A stretch of DNA of 6,055 nucleotides from Anaerolineae bacterium (GTDB lineage Bacteria; Chloroflexota; Anaerolineae; B4-G1): positions 1 through 6,055 of the forward strand of contig JAUWNP010000246.1 in assembly GCA_030612585.1 (NCBI GenBank). The letters are read 5' to 3'. The notes below the pieces were generated by a model. That model was not told the DNA's origin and searched no databases. It worked only from the letters and a program-made list of their open reading frames with translations. This document shows, one piece after another, positions 1 to 4,866 of the stretch; positions within the stretch are counted from its first letter, which is position 1, and each line of letters opens with the position of its first letter. Made by a program: the position numbers and the translations under genes.

Positions 1-727
1 CCTCGAGTGACTGTTGTACGAGATGTTTCAGGATGGTGTTGGGTCCCAGGTTGGCAGCAGTGCAGTAAAAACGTGCTTCTGCCACAATGAGATCAACCAG
101 TAACTCGGCTGTCTCAATGTCAGTGTCGAGATATGGCCCCCTCAAACGTAGCCGGGCGAGTACTTCAGGGGCTGGTCGTGGCAAGATGCCTCCCACCTGC
201 GCGCTCCGCACCCAGCAGTCAAGGTGGTCAGCGTGCAGAATATCATCGTCGTTACGCAAGAGGTTCGCCGTTTCGCCGCTGATACAGGCCAAAACAGATT
301 GTGGGTGCAGGTTGTGTTGAGTCAGGATGTCGGCAATTGGTGGAGAGAGGATGCGGTCAATGGTCCAGCGATGGTGGTCTACGCCGTCGAGTCCTTCTAG
401 AGTATGGCAAAAAGGCACGTGTCCCACATCGTGCAGCAGCGCGGCTGCACGCAAAAGGTCATTCTCAGGGCAGAAGTGCGCGATTAACGCAAAGACACCC
501 AGAGTGTGTTGCAAACGGCTGTGTGTGTGCGGTGTGCTGAGATAGGAGCCGCCACCGTGATGCACAAAGTGAAGCCGGCGCAATGGTGGACTGGTCAACA
601 GCGCGCGCTCAACAGGCCGCAGTGCCGTGCGAAGCCGCCACAATGGTTCCCACAGCGCGTTGGCAGCGCCGTCGAGGCGGGCTGGGTAGTCTTCTCCATT
701 GAAGGGCAAGTGATGCTCTAGTTCCAC
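1..727 (-). CDS. HD-domain phosphohydrolase, C-terminus cut by window edge
   Basis: The reverse strand is open from just after the moeA stop to the left edge, giving about 242 codons from GTG 727. Numbered from an alternative GTG at 742, it shows the metal-binding pattern of the HD superfamily: HSRLQHTLGVF (H79), then LLHDVGH (H104, D105), then DDDILHADHLDCW with the likely fourth ligand D172. That arrangement is typical of HD proteins of the dGTPase/YdhJ type, which hydrolyse nucleotides or other phosphoesters; the substrate cannot be read from the sequence. I prefer GTG 727 because a GAGG lies nine bases upstream, while GTG 742 has no Shine-Dalgarno. No signal peptide or membrane segment is seen, so it is probably cytoplasmic. 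The start is about 46 bases downstream of the moeA stop on the same strand, so the genes are likely cotranscribed. A functional link to molybdenum cofactor synthesis is not established. Confidence 0.85.
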   Translation of the reverse strand, partial: MELEHHLPFNGEDYPARLDGAANALWEPLWRLRTALRPVERALLTSPPLRRLHFVHHGGGSYLSTPHTHSRLQHTLGVFALIAHFCPENDLLRAAALLHDVGHVPFCHTLEGLDGVDHHRWTIDRILSPPIADILTQHNLHPQSVLACISGETANLLRNDDDILHADHLDCWVRSAQVGGILPRPAPEVLARLRLRGPYLDTDIETAELLVDLIVAEARFYCTAANLGPNTILKHLVQQSLE

Positions 728-773
728 ACTCAATCGCCTCACTTGTATATGGTGAACTAACCGCACATGTCAC

Positions 774-2030
774 TCATCCGACGCGCGATAACAGGATCAC
801 CTGCACCTCCGCTCCCACTGGCAGATGATCGCACTCCTCCGGAATGATCGCCAACCCATCTGCCTGCACCAACGAGTAAAGGATGCCGGAGCCCTGGTCG
901 CCGGTCAGCGTCGCCTCGTAGCCTGCCTCTGTCTCGCGCAACCGCACCCGCAGGTAGTGGCGGCGGCCATCCTTGCGCGCGATGGGCTGGCTCAGGCGCG
1001 CCCGCACCGTCGGGCGCGACCAGTCGGCGAAGCCTTGCATCTTCAGGAGCGCCGGGCGACCGAACAGTTCGGTGCTGATCATCGCCGCCACCGGGTTGCC
1101 GGGCAAGCCCAACAGGGGCACGCCCCCCCCCGCCCCCCCCAACCGGGGGGGGAGTCGGATTTGGCCGAAAGCCAGCGGTCGCCCCGGCTTCATGTTCAGC
1201 GACCAGAAGTGCATCTCTCCCTCGGCCGCCAGAACCTGCTTGACCAGGTCGAAATCGCCCACGGAGACCCCGCCGGAGGTGATGATGAAGTCGGCCTTCT
1301 GGGACAGTGCCTCTCGCATCCCCCGCCGCACCAACTCCTCCCGGTCGCGGGCGACCCCCAGCAGGAGCGGCAGTCCGCCAAACGCTTGCACCTGCGCGGC
1401 GACGGTGTAGGAGTTGGCGTCGCGGATCTGGCCGGGGCCGGGGGTCTGGTCGGGCGGCACGATCTCGTCGCCGGTGGCCAGGATCGCCACCCGGGGCCGC
1501 CGCACCATCGCCACCTCCACGCGCCCGACTGCCGCCAGCATGCCGATCTCCTGCGGGCGCAGCGTCTGGCCCGGCCGCAACACGACCTGGCCCGCGCGCA
1601 CGTCCTCGCCCGCTAGCCGGACGTTCGCGCCGGTCAGAGGTGCCTTCAGTACCTCGACCCAATCAGAGTCTCGACGGGTGTCCTCGAAGCGCACGACGGT
1701 GTCGGCCCCGGCGGGGAGCGGGGCGCCGGTCATGATGCGCACCGCCGTCCCGGGCTCCACTCGCACCCGGCCAACGTGCCCGGCGGCGACCTCCCCCACC
1801 ACCCGCAGCCGGGCCGGCGTCTGGGCCAGGTCCTCCCCGCGCACAGCGTAGCCGTCCATCGCGGAATTGGTCAGCGGGGGGATGTCCCGGTCGGCGGCGA
1901 CCGGTTCGGCCAGCACGCGGCCGGCCGCCTCCAGCAGGGACACGCGCTCCGGCTCCAAAACACGCACGCTTGCCAGGATGTGCTCCAGCGCCTCCTCGAC
2001 GCTCAACACAGGGCGGCGCTCGTCAGGCAC
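774..2030 (-). CDS. moeA: MoeA, molybdopterin molybdenumtransferase
   Basis: MoeA inserts molybdate into adenylylated molybdopterin, releasing AMP and giving molybdenum cofactor in the cytoplasm. All family landmarks are present (residues from the GTG start): NSAMDGYAV at about 55-63, RIMTGAPLPAGADTVV at 98-113, TGDE at 186-189, SGGVSVGD at 252-259, MKPGRPLAFG at 280-289 and LPGNP at 309-313, followed by the C-terminal domain. The length of 418 residues is normal. An in-frame ATG exists at 2048, but GTG 2030 has a perfect AGGAGG six bases upstream, and ATG 2048 has no such site, so I use the GTG. It then overlaps the mog stop by 8 bases, the usual sign of translational coupling. Residues 291-303 (IRLPPRLGGAGGG) are an extra glycine/proline-rich loop between MKPGRPLAFG and VPLLGLPGNP, two blocks that are normally almost adjacent. 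The loop is encoded by a homopolymer palindrome. Confidence 0.95.
   Translation of the reverse strand: MPDERRPVLSVEEALEHILASVRVLEPERVSLLEAAGRVLAEPVAADRDIPPLTNSAMDGYAVRGEDLAQTPARLRVVGEVAAGHVGRVRVEPGTAVRIMTGAPLPAGADTVVRFEDTRRDSDWVEVLKAPLTGANVRLAGEDVRAGQVVLRPGQTLRPQEIGMLAAVGRVEVAMVRRPRVAILATGDEIVPPDQTPGPGQIRDANSYTVAAQVQAFGGLPLLLGVARDREELVRRGMREALSQKADFIITSGGVSVGDFDLVKQVLAAEGEMHFWSLNMKPGRPLAFGQIRLPPRLGGAGGGVPLLGLPGNPVAAMISTELFGRPALLKMQGFADWSRPTVRARLSQPIARKDGRRHYLRVRLRETEAGYEATLTGDQGSGILYSLVQADGLAIIPEECDHLPVGAEVQVILLSRVG
1123..1152. repeat. C/G homopolymer palindrome inside moeA
   Basis: The plus strand reads nine C, one G, eight C, AACC, then eight G. The last C8 and the G8 form a perfect 8-bp stem around a 4-base loop (1133-1152). 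The reading frame of moeA passes through intact and the tract encodes PPRLGGAGGG. It sits where MoeA proteins are normally short, so it is probably an inserted palindromic repeat that stays in frame. This placement is inferred from memory of the family, not from an alignment. Homopolymers this long are also prone to slippage and to assembly error. Confidence 0.7.
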
Positions 2031-2532
2031 GGGTTGCCTCCTCCCCATGCTCAGTGTCCACCCCCCGGAGCATCTTGATCGCGTGGGGCAGGATGGGGGC
2101 CAGCGTCTCCATCCCCTCGCGCACCGCCCTGGGGCTGCCGGGCAGGTTCACGACGAGCGTCCGCCCACGAATGCCTGCCACGCCCCGCGAGATGACCGCC
2201 AACGGGGTCTTGCGGTACCCCTCGAAGCGCAGCAGTTCGGCCAGCCCCGGTACCTCCCGCTCGATGATGGCCTGCGTCGCCTCGGGCGTGACGTCCCGTG
2301 GGGCCGGCCCGGTGCCGCCGGTGGTCACGACCAGGTCCATCTGCGCCTCGTCGGCCAGTGTGATCAGCACTCGCTTGATCTCGGCCTGCTCGTCGGGCAC
2401 GATCGTCTGGCTCACGACCTCCGCGCCCATCTTGCGCAGCAGATCGGCCAGCAGCGGCCCGCTGGCATCCTCCCGCTTCCCCGCGTACCCCTTATCACTG
2501 ACGGTCACCACGCTTGCTCGAATTGGTTCCAA
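2023..2532 (-). CDS. mog: MogA/MoaB-type molybdopterin adenylyltransferase
   Basis: This 169-residue protein belongs to the MoCF-binding (MogA/MoaB/CinA-like) fold. It uses ATP to adenylate molybdopterin, making the activated substrate for MoeA. The diagnostic features are VVTVSDKGYAGKREDASG near the N-terminus, TTGGTG at 70-75, PRD-TPEA at 78-85, SRGVAGIRG at 115-123, the pterin-binding LPGSPRAV at 130-137 and LPHA at 148-151. Single-domain length is normal. The start is TTG at 2532: AAGGAG lies six bases upstream (2539-2544) with a second AGGAGG just before it, and no ATG is available in this frame near the N-terminus. It overlaps moeA downstream by 8 bases, which supports shared function. 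MogA and MoaB cannot be separated safely from sequence alone; pairing with MoeA fits either. Confidence 0.93.
   Translation of the reverse strand: MEPIRASVVTVSDKGYAGKREDASGPLLADLLRKMGAEVVSQTIVPDEQAEIKRVLITLADEAQMDLVVTTGGTGPAPRDVTPEATQAIIEREVPGLAELLRFEGYRKTPLAVISRGVAGIRGRTLVVNLPGSPRAVREGMETLAPILPHAIKMLRGVDTEHGEEATRA
2037..2042 (-). promoter_or_regulatory. Strong ribosome binding site that sets the moeA start
   Basis: The minus strand reads AGGAGG, a six-base spacer CAACCC, then GTG. The site lies inside the last codons of mog. It favours the GTG at 2030 over the in-frame ATG at 2048, whose first codons overlap this Shine-Dalgarno itself. Confidence 0.8.
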
Positions 2533-2626
2533 TGTTTGCTCCTTCCTCCTGCCGCTCCAGATGTTCCGTGCCCAGTCCTATGGCACTGACGTCCAGGCCA
2601 GTTCTGCCCAACTTGCGAAACTCCAT
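2495..2626 (-). pseudogene. Truncated aldo/keto reductase N-terminus (remnant)
   Basis: From ATG 2626 the minus strand encodes 43 residues beginning MEFRKLGRTGLDVSAIGLGTEHL. This is the standard first beta-strand segment of aldo/keto reductases (NADPH-dependent carbonyl reductases, TIM barrel of about 300 residues). After that point, around 2558, the match stops and the frame runs through the mog ribosome binding site (ERQEEGAN) and ends inside mog. A GGAGGG lies about 10 bases upstream of the ATG, and a good promoter lies upstream of that, so this is a true 5' gene end fused to mog by deletion. The remaining piece lacks the catalytic Asp, Tyr, Lys and His and cannot be an enzyme. It may still be translated as a short leader whose stop lies 38 bases into mog. 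Confidence 0.7.
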
Positions 2627-2660
2627 AGCCACTTGCCCTCCTTCTGGCCCCACATGGGTC

Positions 2661-2688
2661 ATTATACCCCTTCTTTGGGGTCGGTCAA
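2661..2688 (-). promoter_or_regulatory. Sigma-70-type promoter of the mog-moeA operon with palindromic spacer
   Basis: The minus strand carries TTGACC (2683-2688), a 16-base spacer and TATAAT (2661-2666), close to the sigma-70 consensus. Transcription would start near 2654, about 28 bases before the aldo/keto reductase remnant ATG. The spacer and the first base of the -10 contain a perfect inverted repeat, ACCCC-N6-GGGGT (2666-2681), in the position of a repressor operator. No other promoter is needed for mog, moeA and the HD gene. Confidence 0.75.
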
Positions 2689-2774
2689 GAATGTGCACGT
2701 TGCCGCGCTTCGTATCCCATCAACTTGCAGTTTACTGGAACAGTTATCCTTTCTGTGCCCAATCCGCACTACAC

Positions 2775-2802
2775 TTGCCTCCACATTGCCATGTGGTATA
2801 CT
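2775..2802 (+). promoter_or_regulatory. Extended -10 promoter of the four-Cys gene
   Basis: TTGCCT (2775-2780), a 16-base spacer and TATACT (2797-2802), preceded by TGG so that it forms an extended -10. Predicted transcription starts near 2809, about 40 bases before the ATG at 2850. It diverges from the mog-moeA promoter about 90 bases away. Confidence 0.65.
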
Positions 2803-2849
2803 GAGCGCCAATCAGTCTTACAGATGGTACGGTCTGGAGAAACAAGGTT

Positions 2850-3083
2850 ATGACAATCGAAGGATACGTGGAGTATCGGCGGAGAGAGTTCTGCAAGGAT
2901 GTGGAGTGCCCGGTGCAGTTGGAACTGAATGCCCACGCATCGGGTTCTGATGAATACCAGCGCATCAGGCAGACGTGCCGAACGAATTGCAGATACACTA
3001 CGTGGCAGTTTCACCACTGGCTGATAGACAAGGGCTATCTGCTTGTCAGACCTGAGCATAGTGGAACACAACAACGAATTTAG
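2850..3083 (+). CDS. Small conserved-looking four-cysteine protein
   Basis: This is a 77-residue soluble protein with no signal peptide or membrane segment. It starts EYRRREFCKDVECPVQ and has cysteines at 15, 20, 43 and 47 (C-x4-C and C-x3-C), followed by an aromatic, His-rich stretch TTWQFHHWLIDKGYLLVRPE at 50-69. Four cysteines in two pairs suggest a zinc site or an iron-sulfur cluster. I recall similar small hypothetical proteins with the EYRRREFC...CPVQ and FHHWLI.KGYL blocks in anaerobes, but I know no assigned function. GGAG and AAGG elements precede the ATG, and a good promoter lies upstream. The last residues (QQRI and the stop) are encoded by the CAACGAATTTAG repeat, so the natural C-terminus has probably been trimmed or replaced there. 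It diverges from the molybdenum-cofactor operon, which hints at a link but does not prove one. Confidence 0.75.
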   Translation: MTIEGYVEYRRREFCKDVECPVQLELNAHASGSDEYQRIRQTCRTNCRYTTWQFHHWLIDKGYLLVRPEHSGTQQRI

Positions 3084-3098
3084 AAACAACGAATTTAG
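3071..3098. repeat. Two tandem copies of ACAACGAATTTAG
   Basis: The 13-base word occurs at 3071-3083 and 3086-3098, spaced 15 bases apart. Its core GAATTTAG recurs at 3211-3218 on the far side of the MITE, and an inverted copy of CAACGAATTT lies at 3245-3254. The first copy supplies the stop codon of the four-Cys gene. Confidence 0.8.
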
Positions 3099-3210
3099 GT
3101 ATCTTCTCAAAAACTTGGGGCGGGTGTAGGTCGGATTTGCTATCCGACCGGACGGCGGTTAGCAAAACCGCCCTACAGTCGTCATCCCCCCCTGAATATT
3201 GAGAAGATAC
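3099..3210. mobile_element. 112-bp MITE-like element with 12-bp terminal inverted repeats
   Basis: The ends are perfect inverted repeats, GTATCTTCTCAA (3099-3110) and TTGAGAAGATAC (3199-3210), with weaker similarity continuing into G-rich runs. GAATTTAG directly abuts both ends (3091-3098 and 3211-3218), as an 8-bp target duplication would. The core holds two perfect hairpins: GGTCGGAT/ATCCGACC with a 5-base loop (3129-3149) and GGCGGTT/AACCGCC with a 5-base loop (3154-3172). TGTAG (3125-3129) can pair with CTACA (3173-3177) to close them into a three-way junction. There is no coding capacity, so it would depend on a transposase elsewhere in the genome. One caution is that GAATTTAG already occurs twice in tandem on the left, so the duplication could be coincidental. 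Confidence 0.75.
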
Positions 3211-3239
3211 GAATTTAGAATGAAACAAAGGGCCGAGTG

Positions 3240-3262
3240 GGGAGAAATTCGTTGATTTCCCC
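3240..3262. repeat. Bulged hairpin holding an inverted CAACGAATTT copy
   Basis: GGGAGAAAT and ATTTCCCC pair with one bulged A around a TCGTTG loop. AAATTCGTTG (3245-3254) is the exact reverse complement of the left-hand CAACGAATTT copies. Together they may mark an older outer repeat in which the MITE is nested. The rest of 3211-3330 shows no convincing promoter for the next gene. Confidence 0.5.
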
Positions 3263-3330
3263 ATTCGCTGTAGTGTTTGTGGGTGCAACACGGACTTTCT
3301 GAGAACGCTCGCATATAAGGAGGGAGCAAA

Positions 3331-4125
3331 ATGGATTGGGGAATGGAAAACCGTTTGTCACAACTTATCCAACCCGACGGCCACTGTTTTTTTCTGCCGA
3401 TAGACCACGGATACTTTCAAGGACCCACACATAGATTGGAGAAACCGGCCGAAACGATCGAGCCGCTTCTTCCGTATTGTGACGCCCTCTTTGTCACGAG
3501 GGGTGTGCTGCGTTCGTGTGTGGACCCCGCCAATAGTAAGCCGATTATCCTCAGGGTGTCCGGCGGCACCAGCGTCGTCGGCAACGACCTGGCGCACGAA
3601 GCGATTACCACCTCCATACAAGAGATCGTTCGCCTCAACGTGGCTGCTGTAGGTATCTCCATCTTCGTCGGCAGCGAGTATGAGCATGAGACGCTGCTAA
3701 ACCTTGCGCACCTCGTAAATGAATGTGAGGAGTACGGCATCCCCGTCATGGCAGTTACCGCCGTGGGCAGAGAGATGGAGAAACGGGAGGCCCGCTACCT
3801 TGCTCTGTGCTGTCGCATCGCTGCCGAACTGGGCGCCCGCGTGGTGAAAACCTACTGGTGTGAGGATTTTGACAAGGTCGTGAACGGCTGTCCCGTGCCT
3901 GTTGTCATAGCGGGTGGTCCCAGGTGCGAAACGGAACTTGAGGTATTCGAGTTCGTCTACGATGGCATGCAAAGGGGTGCTATAGGTGTGAACCTGGGCC
4001 GGAACGTCTGGCAGAACGATCATCCGGTGGCTGTGGCCCGGGCCTTGCGGGCCATAATCCACGCAGGCGCTAGCGCTAAAGAAGCGCACGAACTGTTCAA
4101 CAGTGTCAAGACCGGCGGGCAGTAG
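3331..4125 (+). CDS. LsrF-like class I aldolase/thiolase (DeoC/FbaB family)
   Basis: The 264-residue protein closely resembles E. coli LsrF along its length. LsrF transfers the acetyl group of 3-hydroxy-5-phosphonooxypentane-2,4-dione to CoA in autoinducer-2 breakdown. Shared blocks are DWGMENRL at 2-9, DHGYFQGPT at 25-33, TRGVLRS at 56-62, GSEYEHE at 114-120, the Schiff-base lysine in VVKTYW (K173), GCPVPVVIAGG at 186-196 and GVNLGRN at 219-225 for phosphate binding. It lacks the roughly 30-residue N-terminal extension of E. coli LsrF. The start is firm because AAGGAGG lies seven bases before the ATG. There is no lsrK, lsrR or AI-2 transporter here, and a zinc dehydrogenase lies downstream on the same strand, so the true substrate is more likely another ketose or deoxy-sugar phosphate. 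The related archaeal ADH synthase family is a less likely alternative. Confidence 0.85.
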   Translation: MDWGMENRLSQLIQPDGHCFFLPIDHGYFQGPTHRLEKPAETIEPLLPYCDALFVTRGVLRSCVDPANSKPIILRVSGGTSVVGNDLAHEAITTSIQEIVRLNVAAVGISIFVGSEYEHETLLNLAHLVNECEEYGIPVMAVTAVGREMEKREARYLALCCRIAAELGARVVKTYWCEDFDKVVNGCPVPVVIAGGPRCETELEVFEFVYDGMQRGAIGVNLGRNVWQNDHPVAVARALRAIIHAGASAKEAHELFNSVKTGGQ

Positions 4126-4136
4126 GACCGCCGGTC
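4110..4136 (+). other. Perfect 9-bp hairpin spanning the aldolase stop codon
   Basis: GACCGGCGG (4110-4118) and CCGCCGGTC (4128-4136) pair around a 9-base loop that contains the TAG stop. No U-tract follows, so it is not a standard intrinsic terminator. It could protect the 3' end of the aldolase mRNA or reduce read-through into the next genes. Confidence 0.5.
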
Positions 4137-4191
4137 AACAGGAGAATCGCGTGTAGGATCGTGACACAACATCGGACGGGAAGGAGACAGA

Positions 4192-4473
4192 ATGTCGCGG
4201 CGACTTCTCGGAGGAATACGAAGCGCGATTATCAGTGGTGACTACGACTTGACCCGCCATGCCATTGACGAGATGGCAGAGGACGGACTGGGCATTTTTG
4301 ATGTTGAGTGCGCCATCTTGGATGGCGAGTTACCTACTCAGCCGCTCTTGCCGGATCGCCAGATCCGGCAGCCGGGTGGTTCAAAAACGGTAGCAATTGA
4401 CGGAGAAGCACCAAAAATCCGTGTCTTGCGTCGCCCCTGGCCTGGATCGCCAGATCCAGGCCGAGCAGGGTGA
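4192..4473 (+). CDS. DUF4258-like protein with replaced C-terminus (possibly inactive toxin-like gene)
   Basis: Residues 1-47 match the N-terminal half of DUF4258 proteins: RSAIISGDYDLTRHAIDEMAEDGLGIFDVECAILDGEL, with the typical TRHA..EM and DVE.AIL.G blocks. DUF4258 proteins usually end with a strand such as VITVY, and that half is absent in all three forward frames. Residues 48-93 are instead proline- and arginine-rich (QIRQPGG, LRRPWPGSPDPGRAG) and are encoded by repeat DNA containing two hairpins. The ATG has AAGGAG five bases upstream. The YgiT-type zinc-finger gene starts 9 bases after the stop, as in MqsR/MqsA-like toxin-antitoxin pairs, where the small first gene is the toxin. The loss of half the fold suggests the protein is non-functional. 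The toxin role itself is inferred from gene context. Confidence 0.65.
   Translation: MSRRLLGGIRSAIISGDYDLTRHAIDEMAEDGLGIFDVECAILDGELPTQPLLPDRQIRQPGGSKTVAIDGEAPKIRVLRRPWPGSPDPGRAG
4349..4370. repeat. Hairpin A with GCCA loop
   Basis: TGCCGGATC (4349-4357) and GATCCGGCA (4362-4370) form a perfect 9-bp stem around GCCA. It shares the core GGATCGCCAGATCC with hairpin B, 90 bases downstream. It lies inside the DUF4258 frame right after the conserved part ends. Confidence 0.8.
4439..4462. repeat. Hairpin B with GCCA loop
   Basis: GGCCTGGATC (4439-4448) and GATCCAGGCC (4453-4462) form a perfect 10-bp stem around the same GCCA loop as hairpin A. Where A has a C-G pair next to the common core, B has T-A, so both arms changed together. 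Together A and B bracket the replaced C-terminal segment of the DUF4258 gene. Confidence 0.8.
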
Positions 4474-4482
4474 GTAGTCACG

Positions 4483-4770
4483 ATGGCGAAATCAAAAAGA
4501 CAGAAGCGGATGACCCACGTGGGTCGATATAAGATGTATGGATACAAGTGCGAACACTGTGATGGCATCGTGCAGGAACGGGTGGTAGCGCTAGAAGCAT
4601 TCAAGCACCGACACGGCTTCGTCATTCTGGAGAATGTGCCTGTTGGTGTGTGCGACAAGTGTGGCTATCGCTACTACCACGCAACTCTGCTGCATCGGGT
4701 TGAGGAGATTGCTGCAAAGAAGAGAGCACCAGAGCGAGTGGAGATGGTTCCTGTCGCCGCTTTTGCGTGA
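4483..4770 (+). CDS. YgiT-type zinc-finger protein (antitoxin-like)
   Basis: The 95-residue protein has two CxxC pairs, CEHC at 23-26 and CDKC at 57-60, expected to bind one zinc. The blocks FVILENVPVGVCDKCGYRYY (46-63) and LHRVEEIAAKK are characteristic of YgiT-type zinc-finger domains, which form the zinc-binding N-terminal part of MqsA-type antitoxins. It has a basic N-terminal extension of about 15 residues and no separate helix-turn-helix domain, so it may depend on a partner for DNA binding. It follows the DUF4258 gene by 9 bases with a GGTGA as a weak Shine-Dalgarno, consistent with coupled expression. Unlike its partner it looks intact. Specific pairing with DUF4258 is known from many genomes as a gene arrangement; biochemical proof for this family is limited as far as I know. 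Confidence 0.8.
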   Translation: MAKSKRQKRMTHVGRYKMYGYKCEHCDGIVQERVVALEAFKHRHGFVILENVPVGVCDKCGYRYYHATLLHRVEEIAAKKRAPERVEMVPVAAFA

Positions 4771-4802
4771 AGATGACTGAATCATTGAGGAGAGGATACT
4801 GG

Positions 4803-4866
4803 CGCGGGAGTTGGTATTGTGAGCAAGGTTCTGAGATTGTCCTTTTAGTCGCGGGAGGGTATTGTG
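4803..4866 (+). promoter_or_regulatory. Duplicated ribosome binding site and GTG ahead of the dehydrogenase
   Basis: CGCGGGAG-TT-GGTATTGTG (4803-4821) is repeated as CGCGGGAGGGTATTGTG (4850-4866), differing only by two T. The second copy provides the dehydrogenase start: GGGAGGG, four bases, GTG 4864. The first copy would start a 9-codon frame (VSKVLRLSF, stop TAG at 4846-4848) that ends 15 bases before the real start. This may be a leader peptide or simply a small duplication. Confidence 0.5.

Noticed and set aside
825..1616. A 263-codon plus-strand open frame opposite moeA
   Set aside because: It is the antisense shadow of moeA in GC-rich DNA. Its translation is rich in R, H, P and Q with no family motif, and the minus strand shows full MoeA conservation.
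757..1662. A 301-codon minus-strand frame inside moeA
   Set aside because: It is the out-of-frame shadow of moeA, with a G/R/A/P-biased translation and no recognisable domain.
2046..2048. ATG as the moeA start
   Set aside because: The next in-frame candidate, GTG 2030, has AGGAGG at ideal spacing and overlaps the mog stop, whereas the ATG has none.
1867..2950. Plus-strand open frames of 240 and 326 codons across mog and the intergenic region
   Set aside because: They oppose the well-supported mog gene, cross two promoters and show serine/arginine-rich, motif-free translations.
3099..3210. tRNA or riboswitch, suggested by the cloverleaf-like double hairpin
   Set aside because: There is no acceptor/CCA, anticodon or T-loop pattern, and the terminal inverted repeats with flanking duplication fit a mobile element better.
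4110..4136. Intrinsic terminator after the aldolase gene
   Set aside because: The stem is strong, but no U-run follows and the stop codon is in the loop.
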